Below, piece after piece: positions 12,999-25,439 of a stretch of 64,000 nt of DNA. Each line of letters starts with the position of its first letter. The first letter of the stretch is position 1. The position numbers and the translations under genes are program-made. Under the pieces are notes generated by a model. It was not told the DNA's origin, did no database searches, and saw only the letters and a program-made list of their open reading frames with translations. The stretch is taken from assembly GCF_003265705.1 (NCBI RefSeq), contig NW_020313057.1, forward strand, positions 4,381,075-4,445,074, in the 5' to 3' direction. Source of the stretch: Callorhinus ursinus. Taxonomy: Eukaryota > Chordata > Mammalia > Carnivora > Otariidae.

Positions 12999-13087
12999 AA
13001 TATTGTTTCAGTCCTGGAGTGCTCAGATCAGGGCATGGCTTAGAATGATGGAGGAGTTGGTCCCATCCTTCAGTGTGGCTCCGGTCA

Positions 13088-13447
<360 letters not shown>

Positions 13448-15754
13448 TCACTCAAGTGGAGAAAACTGCACTGTGTGTGTTGCAAATACAACCTGAGCAA
13501 ACCTCTTCTAGGGGCAGAGGTGCCAGAGAACTAAAGCTGTGATTTGATAAATCGCAAAAAGGTGATGATCTAAAGTAAACACATAGGTAAGTCCACCTTT
13601 CTTTCCATGTTATTAACCAGAGCCCCATATACTCCCAAATCAACCCCTACACCTTCTGTGTGTAAAAGCTATTGATCTTACTGTCTGTAATATTGTCCCC
13701 AACAGTCGATGGGTGGGTAACCAAACTTGCTACAAGTTGCCCTAAAATATACATTACCAACCGACCATGCCCAAATTGGGTATTTGGAAGGTTACAGTTT
13801 GGGCCATTAATATACAATAAAAATAAAAGCAGAAATCGACACAAATCATAATACTATCACCCCTTTTCCACTGAACCCCTTCAAGATCGATTTTTAGAAG
13901 ACTGTATTGGAATGTTGGTGCAAGTAACATGTAGTTCTAGAGGTATGGACAGTCATCTGACCAACAAAACAGGAGGAGAAATTTTCATTAAACGCCCCCA
14001 GTACAATTCATTCCATGAGACTCTGTGTTCTCACTTCACTTCTGCTTTCTGCTGTGATGTGACCTGTTGCCTTCGTAGGCCACTGGCGCATGTTCTGGAT
14101 CAAGACTTCCTCCTTTGAACGAGGAGGCCACACTAGGAAATTCCTAACATTCTTTCTGGCTTGAAGACGCTGTGCCTCTATGACCCCCTCTTGCAACCTG
14201 TTTGCATGGCTACGGAACCTAGGGAGGGATCTAGTACATGCTTGAGCCCACGTGAGGCAGGGCATCCGGGAAGGGGTGGTAGTTAGGCTGTAGCTCTAAG
14301 GGACGGGCAGAGCAGAGGCAAGGTTGGATTTTCTAGAAGGCTGGGCACAAAGCTGCATCATGTAGAACCTGGTTCTGGGCCCACGGCAGCCCAGAGGGTG
14401 GCCCCCACCGTGGCAGCTCTGAACTTCCCCAGATCGCCAAACTTGGCTCAAAACACAGCTCCAGCCTAGAGACCTGTGGAATGAGAACATATGAACGGGA
14501 ATCCACAGGCCTGTAAGGGATGAGGCTGTCGGCAAATAAGAAACCGAAGAAAGGTTCACAATGCAGACTTGGTATACTCATTCTTCAGCTACTCCTGCTG
14601 TGACACAGAGTGTCACCTGTCATGCTGCCCAGGGGGAAGGCTGATGACATTTTTAAAGGCTGTGAGACACTGCGTGGGCCGATAAGATTCAAAATCATCT
14701 ATCCCCATAAGGTTGATTTAGGGGCTAAGTGCCTGGAAAATTTCATTTTTGAAAGATTTGCTGCTTTTGGCAAAATGAATATGAGCCAGTGCTTCTGAAA
14801 CCACTGAGGGCGTATTTTACTGCCCAGGAAACTGTGGAGCCGGGAGATGGATATGTAAATGTTTCCCATAATGAGGATTTGGGCTCAATGAAATGTGCAT
14901 ATTAGGAAAAGCAGACAGAGCAAAATGTTAGTTCGTCTTGGAAAATAACTAAATTTTAGATATGTGAGGTTTTTGTTTGTTAACAACTGAGTGTGTTGTA
15001 CTTTACAGTTTGGCTTTCTTCTCAAGGGAAAAAAATCTTTAAGAAAAGTCCAAGAAAGATGTATTCTTCTTGTGCCAATTTTCTTAATGTATATCCCAAT
15101 TTCTTCTGGTTTTTAAGCTGTCTTGGAGGAGAGAGGATACTGTTTATGTGGCTATATGGAGGACGGGAGAAAAGGCTGTGGATCTAGCCTGGAGATTAAG
15201 TTAACCTTAGGAAAGAGGATTTTAAAATAAGGATTGGAAAAGAAGCGAAGGACAAATAGAAGTTGCAGAATCCTCCCCAGATCTAGAAATTTCACAGAGC
15301 TCCCTGGCCAGGCTATTCCATTAGTAGGCTTGTGCAGAGGGTCCAAATAGGAAAAAAACAAAACAAAAAACAACAGCCAACTTTGAGCTATTTATCTCCA
15401 TATGCAGAACGTGGAATTTTGTGGTCTGGACCTATTTGCAAGTGGAACCTCTATGTTCTTATTTTACGTATCAAACCATTTAAATAATGTACAAATTATC
15501 TCACCAGGTGTACTCAAAGACGATAAAGCCGTTCCCAACTGTTCTAGACCTAAAAGTCAGTAGTTCAGAATAACATAACTTGCCAACCCAATGACTGAGG
15601 GTCACGCCCAGTTGTAGGCAACACACGTCCCTGGGGCTCAAGGACTGCCTCCATCCCAGCCTCGGGATGGTCATCCAAGGAGAACCCTTATACCTTCAGT
15701 CTTTCCCACTCTGCCATTTTATCTACTTGTGGCCCACTCCTGTAGATGTACTGC

Positions 15755-15860
15755 TAGATTATAGTTTAGCCTTGACTGAGCACTTGTTTTGGGTCAAAAA
15801 TGCCACTAAGAGCTTTGTGGTATTATCTCACTCAAACTTCACTCCCTGCAGGAGGTGAGT
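15755..15860 (+). mobile_element. MIR fragment
   Basis: 'gactgagcacttgttttgg', 'actaagagctttgtggtatt', 'atctcactcaaacttcactc', 'ctgcaggagg' correspond to the MIR core (gccaggcactgtgctaagcgc..., atctcatttaatcctcac, gaggtagg). Confidence 0.55.
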
Positions 15861-16729
15861 GTCCCCAACACCTTCTGTTCGTCCTTTAGAGCCACTTTCC
15901 ACTCGCTCTGTGCCCTGGGAGGCTGACCTATAGGGATACCAGAATAAGGAGTGAACTCCGTGACATCTGGTAGAGGTTGGCTAACGGGGCCCCTGGTGGA
16001 GATGGTGAAGGAAGGGGGAGTTCAGGGCCAGCGTATGTGCTGACCTGGCCCCTCTCATCCAGCACGCACCCCTTGACTGAGGACCACTGCTCCTCTCAGG
16101 GAGCAGACCCTACCAGGCACTCCTCCTCAGATTCTGGTAACTGCTCCCAGCCTCCCTTCACCACCTTGGGTCTAGGGATGTTTACGGCTCAGCTGCTACG
16201 AAGCTCGGGGTCACAGTCCCTTGTACAATTCTCACTTTGAAGGCAAAGAAACTAATATGGAGCAAAGTCAGGACTCGAGGCCTACCCATCTGATTCCAGG
16301 TTTGTGTTCTTAACTATTTTGCTGATTCACTCAAGGGAAGGAGGCTTATCAAACATAATTGAACCTTATGTTTCAGCCTTGACTTTGAATACTCTCTGCA
16401 GGTCATTTAGTTTGCCCACCTGCCCCTTCATCTGTAAGCAGAACCTGGTGATTGGACTCTACCTTTCCAACCCCATTTCCCACACTCGGGGTCTTGAATG
16501 CTAAGATGCTCAGAGTTCGCTCCCCACTGGGCACTTTTTATTTCTGGACCAAGGTAAATGTATGTACTTGACCTGGGCTGTCCTTCCCCTGTCACTTGCC
16601 TCTGGCACACCCTTGAAGACCAGCTGGGGTTGTTACTAGCAAGACCCAGCTCCTTTCTGCCAGGTGGGGTAGGTGCTCTCCTCTGTTCCCCTAGGGCAGT
16701 GGGTAGCACTCCCTGCTGACACTTACTAC

Positions 16730-16865
16730 ACTGCAAGTTGCCCTGAGCTGTCCTCGAGCTCCCTAAGGCAGGACCACATCTCAGGTCTTACTCTCATCTT
16801 TGAATTCTCAGTGGCCAGCCCCGAGGTCCGCCCATAGCAGATGCTGAGTAAATGCTTGGATGAAC
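16730..16865 (+). mobile_element. L2 3' end
   Basis: 'cgagctccctaaggcagga', 'ccacatctcaggtcttactc', 'tctttgaattctcagtggcc', 'agcagatgctgagtaaatgc' follow the standard LINE2 3' terminus (ctccttgagggcagggac..., cacagtgcctggcacatagtaggtgctcaataaa). Confidence 0.65.
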
Positions 16866-17511
16866 AAACATGCTCTTGAAGAGGCTTCATCGTTGGCTAT
16901 TGAGCCCCCTGGCTGGGCTCTGAGACAGAGATAAGGATCTACAGTTTAGAAGAGTCCATCACTGCCCCAGCTCAGGGAGCCCTCAGAGATCTCGCCCACA
17001 CTCCTGTACAATAACCCTATCAGGAGGCAATATGCTCTGTTATCACTGACAGACATTCCAGAAGAACTCAATGTGTAAGGCCTGGTGTTGGGAGCAACCC
17101 GGCCTATCTTTGTAGAAAGAATGCAATGTGGTTTGGATGACCTAAAATGTCCCTGTTGGGCATGGACACTTCTCATAAAGGAGAAGAGTTTCCATGAAGG
17201 AGAAGACTTTTCACATAAATGAATATGAAAATCGGCAATGGCCAACCACGGCTGATTCGGCAGTGCACAATTTTTCTTGGAAACTGAAATGCTGTAATAG
17301 CTTAAGAGCTCCTGCTGAGGGACCCCGCGAGTTTAGAGTTTACCGGGGTAATTATGCTACATATGTTCTTCTTGCTTGTTTGCCCTTGGCCCTGTGTCTC
17401 TGTCCCTCTGAAAACGGATGCCTGCTAACAGGATTCCCAAGTAACAATCAATCGTTACCTCTTTGCCCTTTTATGTAACTTTATTTCCATAATTCAGCTC
17501 AACTCATTGGG

Positions 17512-18395
17512 GCAAAACAGTATGGAGGTGCCTCAAAAAATTAAAAATGGGACAACCATATTATCCAGTAATAGCTCTTCTGGATATAGTCCCAAGGGAA
17601 ATGAAATCAGTACCTTGAAGAGAGATATGCATTCCCGTGTTCACTGCAACGTTATTCACAATAGTCAAGACATGGAAACAACCCAAGTGTTCACTGACAA
17701 ATAATGGATAAAGAAATTATGGCAAATGGGGCCCCTGGGTGGCTCAGTCAGTTAAGGTCAGTTAATCAAGTTAACTCTTGATTTCGGCTCAGGTCATGAT
17801 CTCAGGGTCCTGGGATCGAGCCCTGCGTTGGGCTCCACACTCAGTGGGGAGTCTGCCTGGGGATTCTCTCTGTCCCTCTCCCTCTGCCCTTCCCCCACTC
17901 TCTCTCAAATAAATAAATGAATCTTAAAAAAAAGAAATTATGGTATGTACAGAAAATGGAATATTAGTCAGCCATAAAAGGAAGGTGATCCTGCCATTTG
18001 CAACAACATGGATGAAACCAGGGGGTATGATGCTAAGTGAAATAAGCCAGGCACAGAAAGAAAAAAAAGTCAAATACACAGAAGCATAGAACAGTGGTTA
18101 CCAGGGGTGGGGAGGTGGGGAGGGAAACGGGGAGAGAGTGGTCAAAGATTAAAGTCACATATATGTAGGGCAAATAAGTCTAGAGATCTAAGGTACGGTG
18201 TGAGAACTATAGTTAATAATACCGTACTGAATACTGCACATTGGTTAAGACAGTAGACTTCAGGTGCTTTCATCACCATATAGTAACAATGTCAGAATAT
18301 ATGTTAATTAGTTTGACTGTAGTAATCATTTCACTACGTATATTAAATCATCATGTTATAACCTTAAATATATACAGTTTTTATTGAAAAAAGTC
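17512..18395 (+). mobile_element. L1 (older L1M-like) 3' fragment, interrupted by a CAN-SINE
   Basis: The fragment begins in the C-terminal part of ORF2 ('aaacagtatggaggtgcctc') and runs through 'ggaatattagtcagccataa', 'acatggatgaaacc', 'atgctaagtgaaataagcca' and the 3' UTR 'agtggttaccaggggtgggg'. It is riddled with stops. A CAN-SINE sits at 17723-17930. It ends in an AT-rich region. Confidence 0.85.
17723..17930 (+). mobile_element. CAN-SINE inside L1
   Basis: The copy has the head GGGGCCCCTGGGTGGCTCAG and a TCAAATAAATAAATGAATCT tail. The duplication AAAGAAATTATGG is at 17710-17722 and 17931-17943. It lies within the L1 at 17512-18395, so it is younger. Confidence 0.94.
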
Positions 18396-18461
18396 ATGGT
18401 AGAGAAAGTACTAGCCATGTTGAACATTAGGCAGTGACTTTTTAAAAAAGTGTTATTATGG

Positions 18462-18644
18462 GGGGCCACCTGGGTGGCTTAGTTGGTTAAGCATCTGACT
18501 TTGGCTCAAGTCATGATCTCGGTTTTCTGGGATTGAGCCCACTTCTGGCTCTGCACTCAGCAGGGAGTCTGCTTGTCCCTCTCCCTCTGCCCTTCCCCCC
18601 AGCTCATGCTCGCTCGCTCTCTCAAATAAATAAATAAAATTTTT
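18462..18644 (+). mobile_element. CAN-SINE
   Basis: The head is GGGGCCACCTGGGTGGCTTA and the tail AAATAAATAAATAAAATTTTT. The perfect 17-base duplication AAAAAGTGTTATTATGG is at 18445-18461 and 18645-18661. Confidence 0.95.
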
Positions 18645-18779
18645 AAAAAGTGTTATTATGGTAAAAAAAAAAGACTTAATATGAGATCTACCATTTTAAC
18701 AAATTTTAAGTGTCTAGTACGGTACTGTGGACTCCAAGCACAATGTCTTCCAGATCTCTAGAGCTTATTCATTTTTCAT

Positions 18780-19500
18780 AACTGAAATGTTATGCCTGTT
18801 GCTTCCCCATTTCCCCCTCCCTCCAGCCCCTGCCAACCACCATTCCAGTCTCTGATTCTATGAATTTGACTATTTTAGATACCTCATATGAGTAGAATCA
18901 TGCAGTATTGGTCTTCCTGTGACTGACTGACTTCACTTAGTGTAATGTCCTAAAGGTTACCAATATTCCACTGTATGCATAGACCATGTTTTCTTTATGC
19001 ATCCATCTACTGAGGGACATTTACATTGTCACCATGTCTTCACTCTTGTGAATAATGCTGCAACAAACATGGGCGTGCTAATACCTCTTGGGGATCCTAA
19101 TTTGAATTCTTTTGGATAGATACCCAGAACTGGGATTCCTGGATCATATAGTAAGTTCTAATTCTAATTTTTTAAAGATTTATTTATTTATTTGATAGAG
19201 AGAGAGGGAGGGTGGGGGGGGTAGAGGGAGAGAAAAAGAATCTCCCTACCGAGCGCTCAATGTGGGGCTCAATCCCACGACCTTGAGATCATGACTTGAG
19301 CCAAAATCAAGAGCCAGTCGCTTAACCAACTGAGCCACCCAGGCGCCCCTATTTCTAATTTTCTGAGGCACCTCCATTCCGTTCTCCACAGTGGCTGTGC
19401 CATTTTGTATTCCCCCCAACTGTGTGTGAGGGTTTTCTTTTTCCCACTTTCCCACCAATGCTTTCTCTTCCTTTTTGGATTTCTCCAAAGAAGACATACA
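18780..19500 (-). mobile_element. L1 fragment, minus orientation, interrupted by a CAN-SINE
   Basis: The plus strand reads the complement of L1 ORF2 3' sequence: 'gaatcatgcagtattggtct', 'gaataatgctgcaacaaaca', 'agatacccagaactgggatt', then after a SINE 'ctgaggcacctccattccgt' and 'ccacagtggctgtgcc'. It is the reverse of the hallmark 'ctgtggaggtgcctca'. It is old and has no open frame. Confidence 0.85.
19172..19351 (-). mobile_element. CAN-SINE inside L1
   Basis: Minus-oriented with TTTAAAGATTTATTTATTTA tail, ending ACTGAGCCACCCAGGCGCCCC. The short duplication TTCTAATTTT is at 19162-19171 and 19353-19362 within the L1 at 18780-19500. Confidence 0.93.
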
Positions 19501-20089
19501 TATGGCTAACAGGTACAGGACAACAGCACGTGTGTATGTGTCTGGGGTACCAGAATTCAGACTACCGGACCCATGGCATTGACTGGATGGCTGTGTAACA
19601 ACAGCCGGTTTGGTTTTTTGTGCAGACCAGCAAGCGCTCAGCGTGAATGCGAATGATCCCTCTTCCTGGGGAATGCACTTGATTTTTCCCTGTTAGGTTT
19701 CTATCAACTATTAGCTGCCTGGCTTTCATGCCTTCTGCCCTGGATGTGAGCACAGGCCTGCGGCAGCTGTTCCTACCCCTCCCTAAGTCACATGTACCTT
19801 CCTTGAGTGGTCCCCTCAGGTCCCCGCTGAGGACAGAGGAAGAAAAACCACCCATCAGGTAGTCCTCTGGGAGGATCCCCAGATGCTAACTGGGCATCGG
19901 CTGTGCCCCAGGCCTGGGGATCTAGCGTGGAAGGAGACCATGAGTCCTACTCTCGTGGCTTTTATATTCTATTTGGGGGGGTGGGGGTAGGGGACAGACA
20001 CTCAACACTAAGCTTCAAAAGAAACAGGAAATTAAAAAAATAAACAGGAAATAGAAAAGTAGACAGGAAAGGTAATGGGAAGGTGGTCA

Positions 20090-20460
20090 CAAGAAGCCAC
20101 AGTATTGCATTCTGATTTGAGAGTATTCCTTTTCATACACTGTTCCCTGTGCCTGGAATGCTCTTCCTCCCGTGTCCACCGGGAGGAGCTGTGGCTCCTC
20201 TTTGCTCCTAGGGCCCCATGTGCCTGGCTTTTATCCCGTGATGCCTTTCCTGACCCCCACCCTTCCTCTGAGCTCCCCAGCCTCATAGGCGCAGCCATCA
20301 TGGTGCACATGTGGGTTGATATCTGGGTCCCACCATCTTCTGTTAGATTCTGAGCTCCCTGAGGGAGGTGACAGTACCTCATTCATCTTCACCATCCCCA
20401 ACACCCAGCCCAGGACATGCTCAGCAAAAATCAGCTGGATGAATGAGCCCATCAACACCT
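20090..20460 (+). mobile_element. L2 fragment
   Basis: The hallmark 'ctgttccctgtgcctggaat' and 'gctcttcctcc' is present. The typical 3' end 'ttctgagctccctgagggag', 'caacacccagcccaggaca', 'gctcagcaaa' follows. Plus-strand open frames here are remnants or chance. Confidence 0.7.
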
Positions 20461-20479
20461 CAATGTTTCAGGGACTGCC

Positions 20480-20720
20480 ACACCCCCACCACACTCAACC
20501 TCTCTCTGAACACTTCCCATTCTTAACATTCTACCTCAATCCCATCTCTTTCTTGGGTCCCCTCAAAAAACTTAAAAAGGATTACTTAATGGTTATTACA
20601 TGTGTCTTCCCACCTTGATCGTGAGTTCCTACAGGAGAGAGACAATGTCATATATTGCATTTCCTTTGTATCTTTCATTAGCATTCAACAATAATCAATA
20701 TTTGTCAACTGACTATTCTT
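20480..20720 (+). mobile_element. Probable second L2 fragment
   Basis: 'ttcttaacattctacctcaa', 'cttgatcgtgagttcctaca', 'ggagagagacaatgtcatat' and 'tttgtatctttcattagc' follow L2 3' end order. It is weaker than its neighbour. Confidence 0.45.
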
Positions 20721-21529
20721 TCATAAATGGGAAATATTTACACGAAAATTGCTTGTGCGTGTTTGCGTGCAAAACGGCACTCACTCAAGTTGACTTACAA
20801 AGTAGGATTGAACACCCTGAAATGGATATTTACTCTGGGGGAAATAATTTAACTAAAGTTTCTCATGTGTTAAAATTTTTAAGTTATTTTCGCAGTGAAA
20901 CCTGCTCATGCCCAATAGCCTCTGTTGTAAGTCCTCCAAAGTGGAGCAGAATGAGCACAACCATTGGTCAACAATTATTCTCAACGCTCACGTTTGCCCT
21001 GCGCCCTGATGGTTTCCTCCATGCATCAGTCTCCCTGGTCTGTTTTCCCTCCAACCAGTTGATGCTCATGAGATGACACAACCCATATATTGTACCCCAT
21101 TCCCAGTTTGAATCCTCAAAACCACAGCTGAAATATATGCCTGAGGAAGGACTTTGCCTCGTAGGGGGATTTGCACAGAATCACAGAATTTTATTCTGTG
21201 GGGTCCAGTAGTCATCCTCTGGCACTGGCCAGAGGCTGGGAAAGTGGGCCCCAGTGAGATGAAGGGGTGGCCTCAACCCGAGCAAGTGGCAGGCATGGGC
21301 ATCTAACAGCCCAGGGCTCTGGCTTAGAGAAACAAAAGCCACTTCAGCCCAATTCTACAGAGATTTATGGAGTGCCAACGTTTATGCCAAATGCTGATCA
21401 TCTAGTAGTGAAGAAGACAGGCCCTGTCCTAGCTCCTCAGAGTTCAGAGTCCAGCCATATGTGAAAAGCACAAGCAGGATGCTGACTTTTCTATAAAGGA
21501 GAAACTAAGTTGTGTGTGTCCTGTAAACT

Positions 21530-21740
21530 TAATAATAATAGCCACCATGTGTTGAGTATTTACTGTGTGCCAGGCACTGGGCAATGCAACTTAACAGGTT
21601 TTGTCTCATTTATGAGACATGTGTACTTATGACATAAGCACTTCCATCTTCCATTTCCAGATGAGGGACTGCATGAGAGATGAGGCAACTTTCTCACACC
21701 AAAGGGGCAGAACAGAATTTTAACTTTACTCATCCAATTC
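21530..21740 (+). mobile_element. MIR-family SINE
   Basis: 'aatagccaccatgtgttgag', 'tatttactgtgtgccaggca', 'ctgggcaatgcaacttaa', 'tgtctcatttatgagacatg', then 'tccagatgagggac' and the gap-containing 3' segment. This is a classic MIR core. Confidence 0.8.
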
Positions 21741-22275
21741 CAGAGCCAAGTTGTATTAACCTTTAATATGAACATTGCCGTCAAGTATGTTATGGCAAAG
21801 ATGAGGAAATGCATACACATCCTCTTCCTAGACCTGCCTCTGAAGTCAGGGTGCAGGTTTTAGTGTGTGATACATGAATCAGAGCCAGGACCAAGGCTGT
21901 AAGACCTGCCAAAGAAATAAAGACCAGCTGAGTCCTTGCACTCCAAAAGTCAACACCTAACCATCTAACCCAGCCTACCTTCTGGAAAGCCAGAGGGGAG
22001 GGGACTGGCTGGGACTATTAGGGCCTGTCCATGGGAGACAGGGATTGGAGAAAAATGGACCTGAGTTTATACTGAACCAAATTCCAACAGGATCACGTCC
22101 AGTAGCCTCCTTGAACTCCCATGTGGAACCTTGAGAGGATGTAAAGGATAGAAATCCTTCTGTCAAACATGAAAAAGTGCTCAACATCACTCGGCATCAG
22201 GGAAATCCAAATCAAAACCTCAATGAGATACCACTTCACACCAGTCAAAATGGCTAACATTAACAAGTCAGGAAA

Positions 22276-22323
22276 CAACAGATGTTGGCGAGGATGCAGA
22301 GAAATCCTCGCCAACATCTGTTG
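22276..22323. repeat. 20-bp perfect inverted repeat within L1
   Basis: The arms at 22276-22295 (CAACAGATGTTGGCGAGGAT) and 22304-22323 (its exact reverse complement) are separated by the 8-base loop GCAGAGAA. Related L1 copies at 37631-37690 and 41815-41875 have instead the ordinary L1 sequence 'ggggaaccctcctacac' at the second arm, so the right arm is a derived change in this copy. Confidence 0.97.
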
Positions 22324-22566
22324 GTGGGAATGCAAGCTGGTGCAGCCACTCTGGAAAACAGTATGGCGGTTCCTCAAAATAGAAACAGAAAACAGAAATA
22401 GTTGAAAATAGAGCTACCCTATGACCCAGCAATTGCACTATTGGGTATCTACCCCAAAGATAGGGGTACATGCACCCCAATGTTTATGACAGCAATGTCC
22501 ACAGTAGCCAAACTATAGGAAAGAGCCAAGATGTCCATCAACAGACGAATGGATAAAGAAGATGTG

Positions 22567-22568
<2 letters not shown>

Positions 22569-22615
<47 letters not shown>
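22569..22615. repeat. (TA)n(CA)n compound microsatellite in L1
   Basis: A pure TA run passes directly into a CA run. It replaces the ordinary 'tatatacacaatgg' of the L1, which is the likely seed. Confidence 0.95.
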
Positions 22616-23213
22616 ATGGAATATTATGCAGTCATCAAAAAAACCCCCCACGAAATCTTGCAAATGGCAATGACATGGATGGAACTAGAGGGTATTATGC
22701 TAAGTGAAATAAGTCAATCAGAGAAAGACAAGTATCATATGATCTCACTGATATGAAAAATTTGAGAAACAAGACAGAAGGTCATAAGGGAAGGGAGGGA
22801 AAAATGAAACAAGACAAAACCAGAGAGGGAGACAACCATAAGAAACTCAATCTCAGGAAACAAACTGAGGGTTGCTGGAGTGGTGGGGGGTGGGAGGGAT
22901 GGGGTGGCTGGGTGATGGACCCTGGGGAAGGTATGTGCTATGGTGAGTGCTGTGAATTGTAGAAGACTGATGACTCACAGAACTATACCCTGAAACAAAT
23001 AATACATTCATTATATGTTAATAAAAATATAAAAATAAATAAATTAAAAAAAAAAGAAACCCTCCTGTCAGGACTTTGTGGAATTCTACAGGACTGGGCA
23101 GGAGGTGTGCCTCACCGACCCAGAATAATTGGGAAATCAAATAACATACATAAGTGAATTTTCTAAGCACCTGAAATGTGCTTAAATGCCAAAACTTATT
23201 TTCTATATTTTAG

Positions 23214-23410
23214 AGTTTTGGGGGTCTTTTTGAGAGAGAGAGAGCACGTGTGAGGTGGGAGAGAGGCAGATGGAGAGGGAGAGAATCTTAAGCAGGCTCT
23301 ACGCCCAGCACGGAGCACAACACAGAGCTCAATCTCACGACCCTGAGATCATGACCTGAGCTGAAATCAGGAGTTGAACACTCAAATGACTGAGCCACCC
23401 AGTTGCCCCA
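23214..23410 (-). mobile_element. CAN-SINE (diverged)
   Basis: Minus-oriented, with a GAGAGAGAGAGAGCACG stretch, AATCTCACGACCCTGAGATC and ACTGAGCCACCCAGTTGCCCC. The duplication ATTTTC(T/A)ATATTTTA lies at 23198-23212 and 23414-23428. Confidence 0.9.
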
Positions 23411-23684
23411 ATTATTTTCAATATTTTATACAAAAAGCATTTGGGTGCAATAGTTCACATTGACAATCGAATAATCACCAGAAAAAGGCAACCCAGAATT
23501 TGCTGTTGAGTCTAATCGGATAAAAGAGCTCTGAAGGAGAATGGAGATGTGACTTTTCAAGGAAAGGCTTGCTATTGTCCTCTGAGGGCCGACTGTCACT
23601 CTGTTTTCAGAGAGGTTTCCTGCTGTGGTTTCCTCAGCCTGGGATTTCAAGAAACAAAACGCAGATTCCAAATCTCACCTCCAG

Positions 23685-23785
23685 CAAGTACAGGTTGAGT
23701 GAATTTGGGGAAATGACATATCCTCTTTTAAGACTCAGTTTCTTCTGTGAAATGAGGATAATAGCGCCCACCTTATAGAGAGAGA
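23685..23785 (+). mobile_element. MIR fragment
   Basis: 'gtgaatttggggaaatgac', 'agactcagtttcttctgtga', 'aatgaggataatagcgccca', 'ccttatag' match the MIR segment containing 'cctcagtttcctcatctgta'. Confidence 0.6.
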
Positions 23786-23788
23786 TAA

Positions 23789-23829
23789 TATATATAACAC
23801 ATACTATATAATAATATGTGTTATATATA
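23789..23829. repeat. AT-rich hairpin
   Basis: The 15-base arms TATATATAACACATA (23789-23803) and TATGTGTTATATATA (23815-23829) are perfect inverses around the 11-base loop CTATATAATAA. Confidence 0.97.
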
Positions 23830-25439
23830 AAACACATGCATAGATGGATAGATGGATGCGGAGACACACAGATAACGGGCAGAACATACAAAAGTGCTGT
23901 CACATGCTCTGTAATCCCTTTCCCGTCCTTCAGCAGAAGCACTCAAGTGGAACGCTGCTCACCACCAGGAAGAACAACGGAAGGGGGACAGAGGAGCAGA
24001 CAAACCCCAAGGGACTCAGTCCAATGGCCTCAACATGGAAATGAAGCAATATATTTTTAAACTTTGTGCAAAGTCTCAGAATCGTCCACAAATGCCCATC
24101 CGTCCTGACCTAAACTTCTAAGCTTGCTCAAGAAAGGAAGAAGAGCAATGACTGAATTTTTATGGTCCTAACGTTGTGCACTGTGTCGTGAATATGAGGA
24201 CATGGTGTCCCAGAGACCAGCTTGTTACTTTGCTCTTTGTAGACCAGTATTTCCAATCATTTAGCCCAGGAGCCCTTGATTCCAGGAAGAGCTCAAAATC
24301 TCCTGCATATGCCTGTATTCAATGGCATATTTGTGAAGAAAGAATATTTTTATGCAATTAGACCAGGGTGCCATGGAAATGACTAAAACAACAAACCTCT
24401 AGGTATATTATTGCAAACTAAGTAAGCCACATAAGGCCAACCCAGGCCCAAAGAGTCTCTGAAAAACATTCACAAAGCCAATCAAATCTGGGTGTCTCTT
24501 CCTTTGGAAATGAGAGTCTGTCTGATATGCAACAACTCTGGGAAGGCCCCATTTACCTTTTCGTTTTGGCACTCAGTGGGTATTTAGGAACGTCTGGGGC
24601 CTGTGCTAAAGAATCTGAGTTTTATCCATCTTACTCTGGATAATATGACAGACTTTAATAAAATAAAGCAAAGTTTTTTAAGCTGATAAACCTCTTGTAC
24701 TTAGCTGCAAGGCCCACTTAGTGAACAAAACAGGTTTCAGCATATTATTCGGATTTATAAAATAGAATGACCAAGACCCGAATCATTACCAAGAAGTAAT
24801 CCAATTATTTCAGCAACCATATGTTTGATTATGCACGCTCCAGAACCTTCTCTGTGCAATCTTGGAAGAGATCAGGCTGGAGAAACTAGGAATGGTTCAC
24901 ATATTAAAACCATGTGCAGGCTGACTTCAGCAAAGCACGACTGATGAAAATACAGTGGGTAAAGGTCCCATGTCACCCCTGGAGATTTGGATCATGCCTT
25001 GAAAGCTGAGAATGAGTAAGCAGATCAGGGAAAGATCTAGGGGAGAAAGGGAACACATTTCTTGGAAAGTTTATACACAACTGGAGCTGAAGATTGGGAG
25101 CCGGGAAGAGGGGGTAGGGAGGAGACTCAGTACTTCCCCAAGGGTGAGAAATGAGTAGCATCCTCCATTTGGAGTAAAACAGTTTTAAAGGGGTGGGCTA
25201 GACAATGCAGGGTCCATAGCGGTTGCGTCGTGATCCATGGCCCCACTTCCAAGTGTCTAACTTTTTGATCGTTGCGTTAGCCAGATGGGAGGTCTGGGGA
25301 TTGTGCAGAGGCTCTGCACCTCCTCCTGCAGGTCAAATCCAGCCAGAGGAAGCCCAGACTTCCTTGCACTCCACTCCCACTAACAGTGGAAGGGAGAACA
25401 GGCAGGGAGGAGGAAGAGCAGGGAGAGCTTCAAACAGTC

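Larger units (their letters stand above)
22150..23070 (+). mobile_element. 5'-truncated carnivore L1 with target-site duplication
   Basis: The body is about 22166-23054. It starts in the C-terminal part of ORF2 (encoded [17 protein letters not shown]) and runs to a 3' UTR of the 'gagggttgctggagtggtg' type and a poly-A. The imperfect 16-base duplication AGAAA(TC/CC)CTCCTGTCA-like is at 22150-22165 and 23055-23070. The ORF is broken. It contains a local inverted duplication (22276-22323), a small expansion at 22378-22402 ('aaacagaaaacagaaatag') and a TA/CA microsatellite. Confidence 0.9.

Noticed and set aside
22562..22760. Coding region with a Tyr-Ile repeat
   Set aside because: It is a (TA)n microsatellite translated within an L1 remnant.
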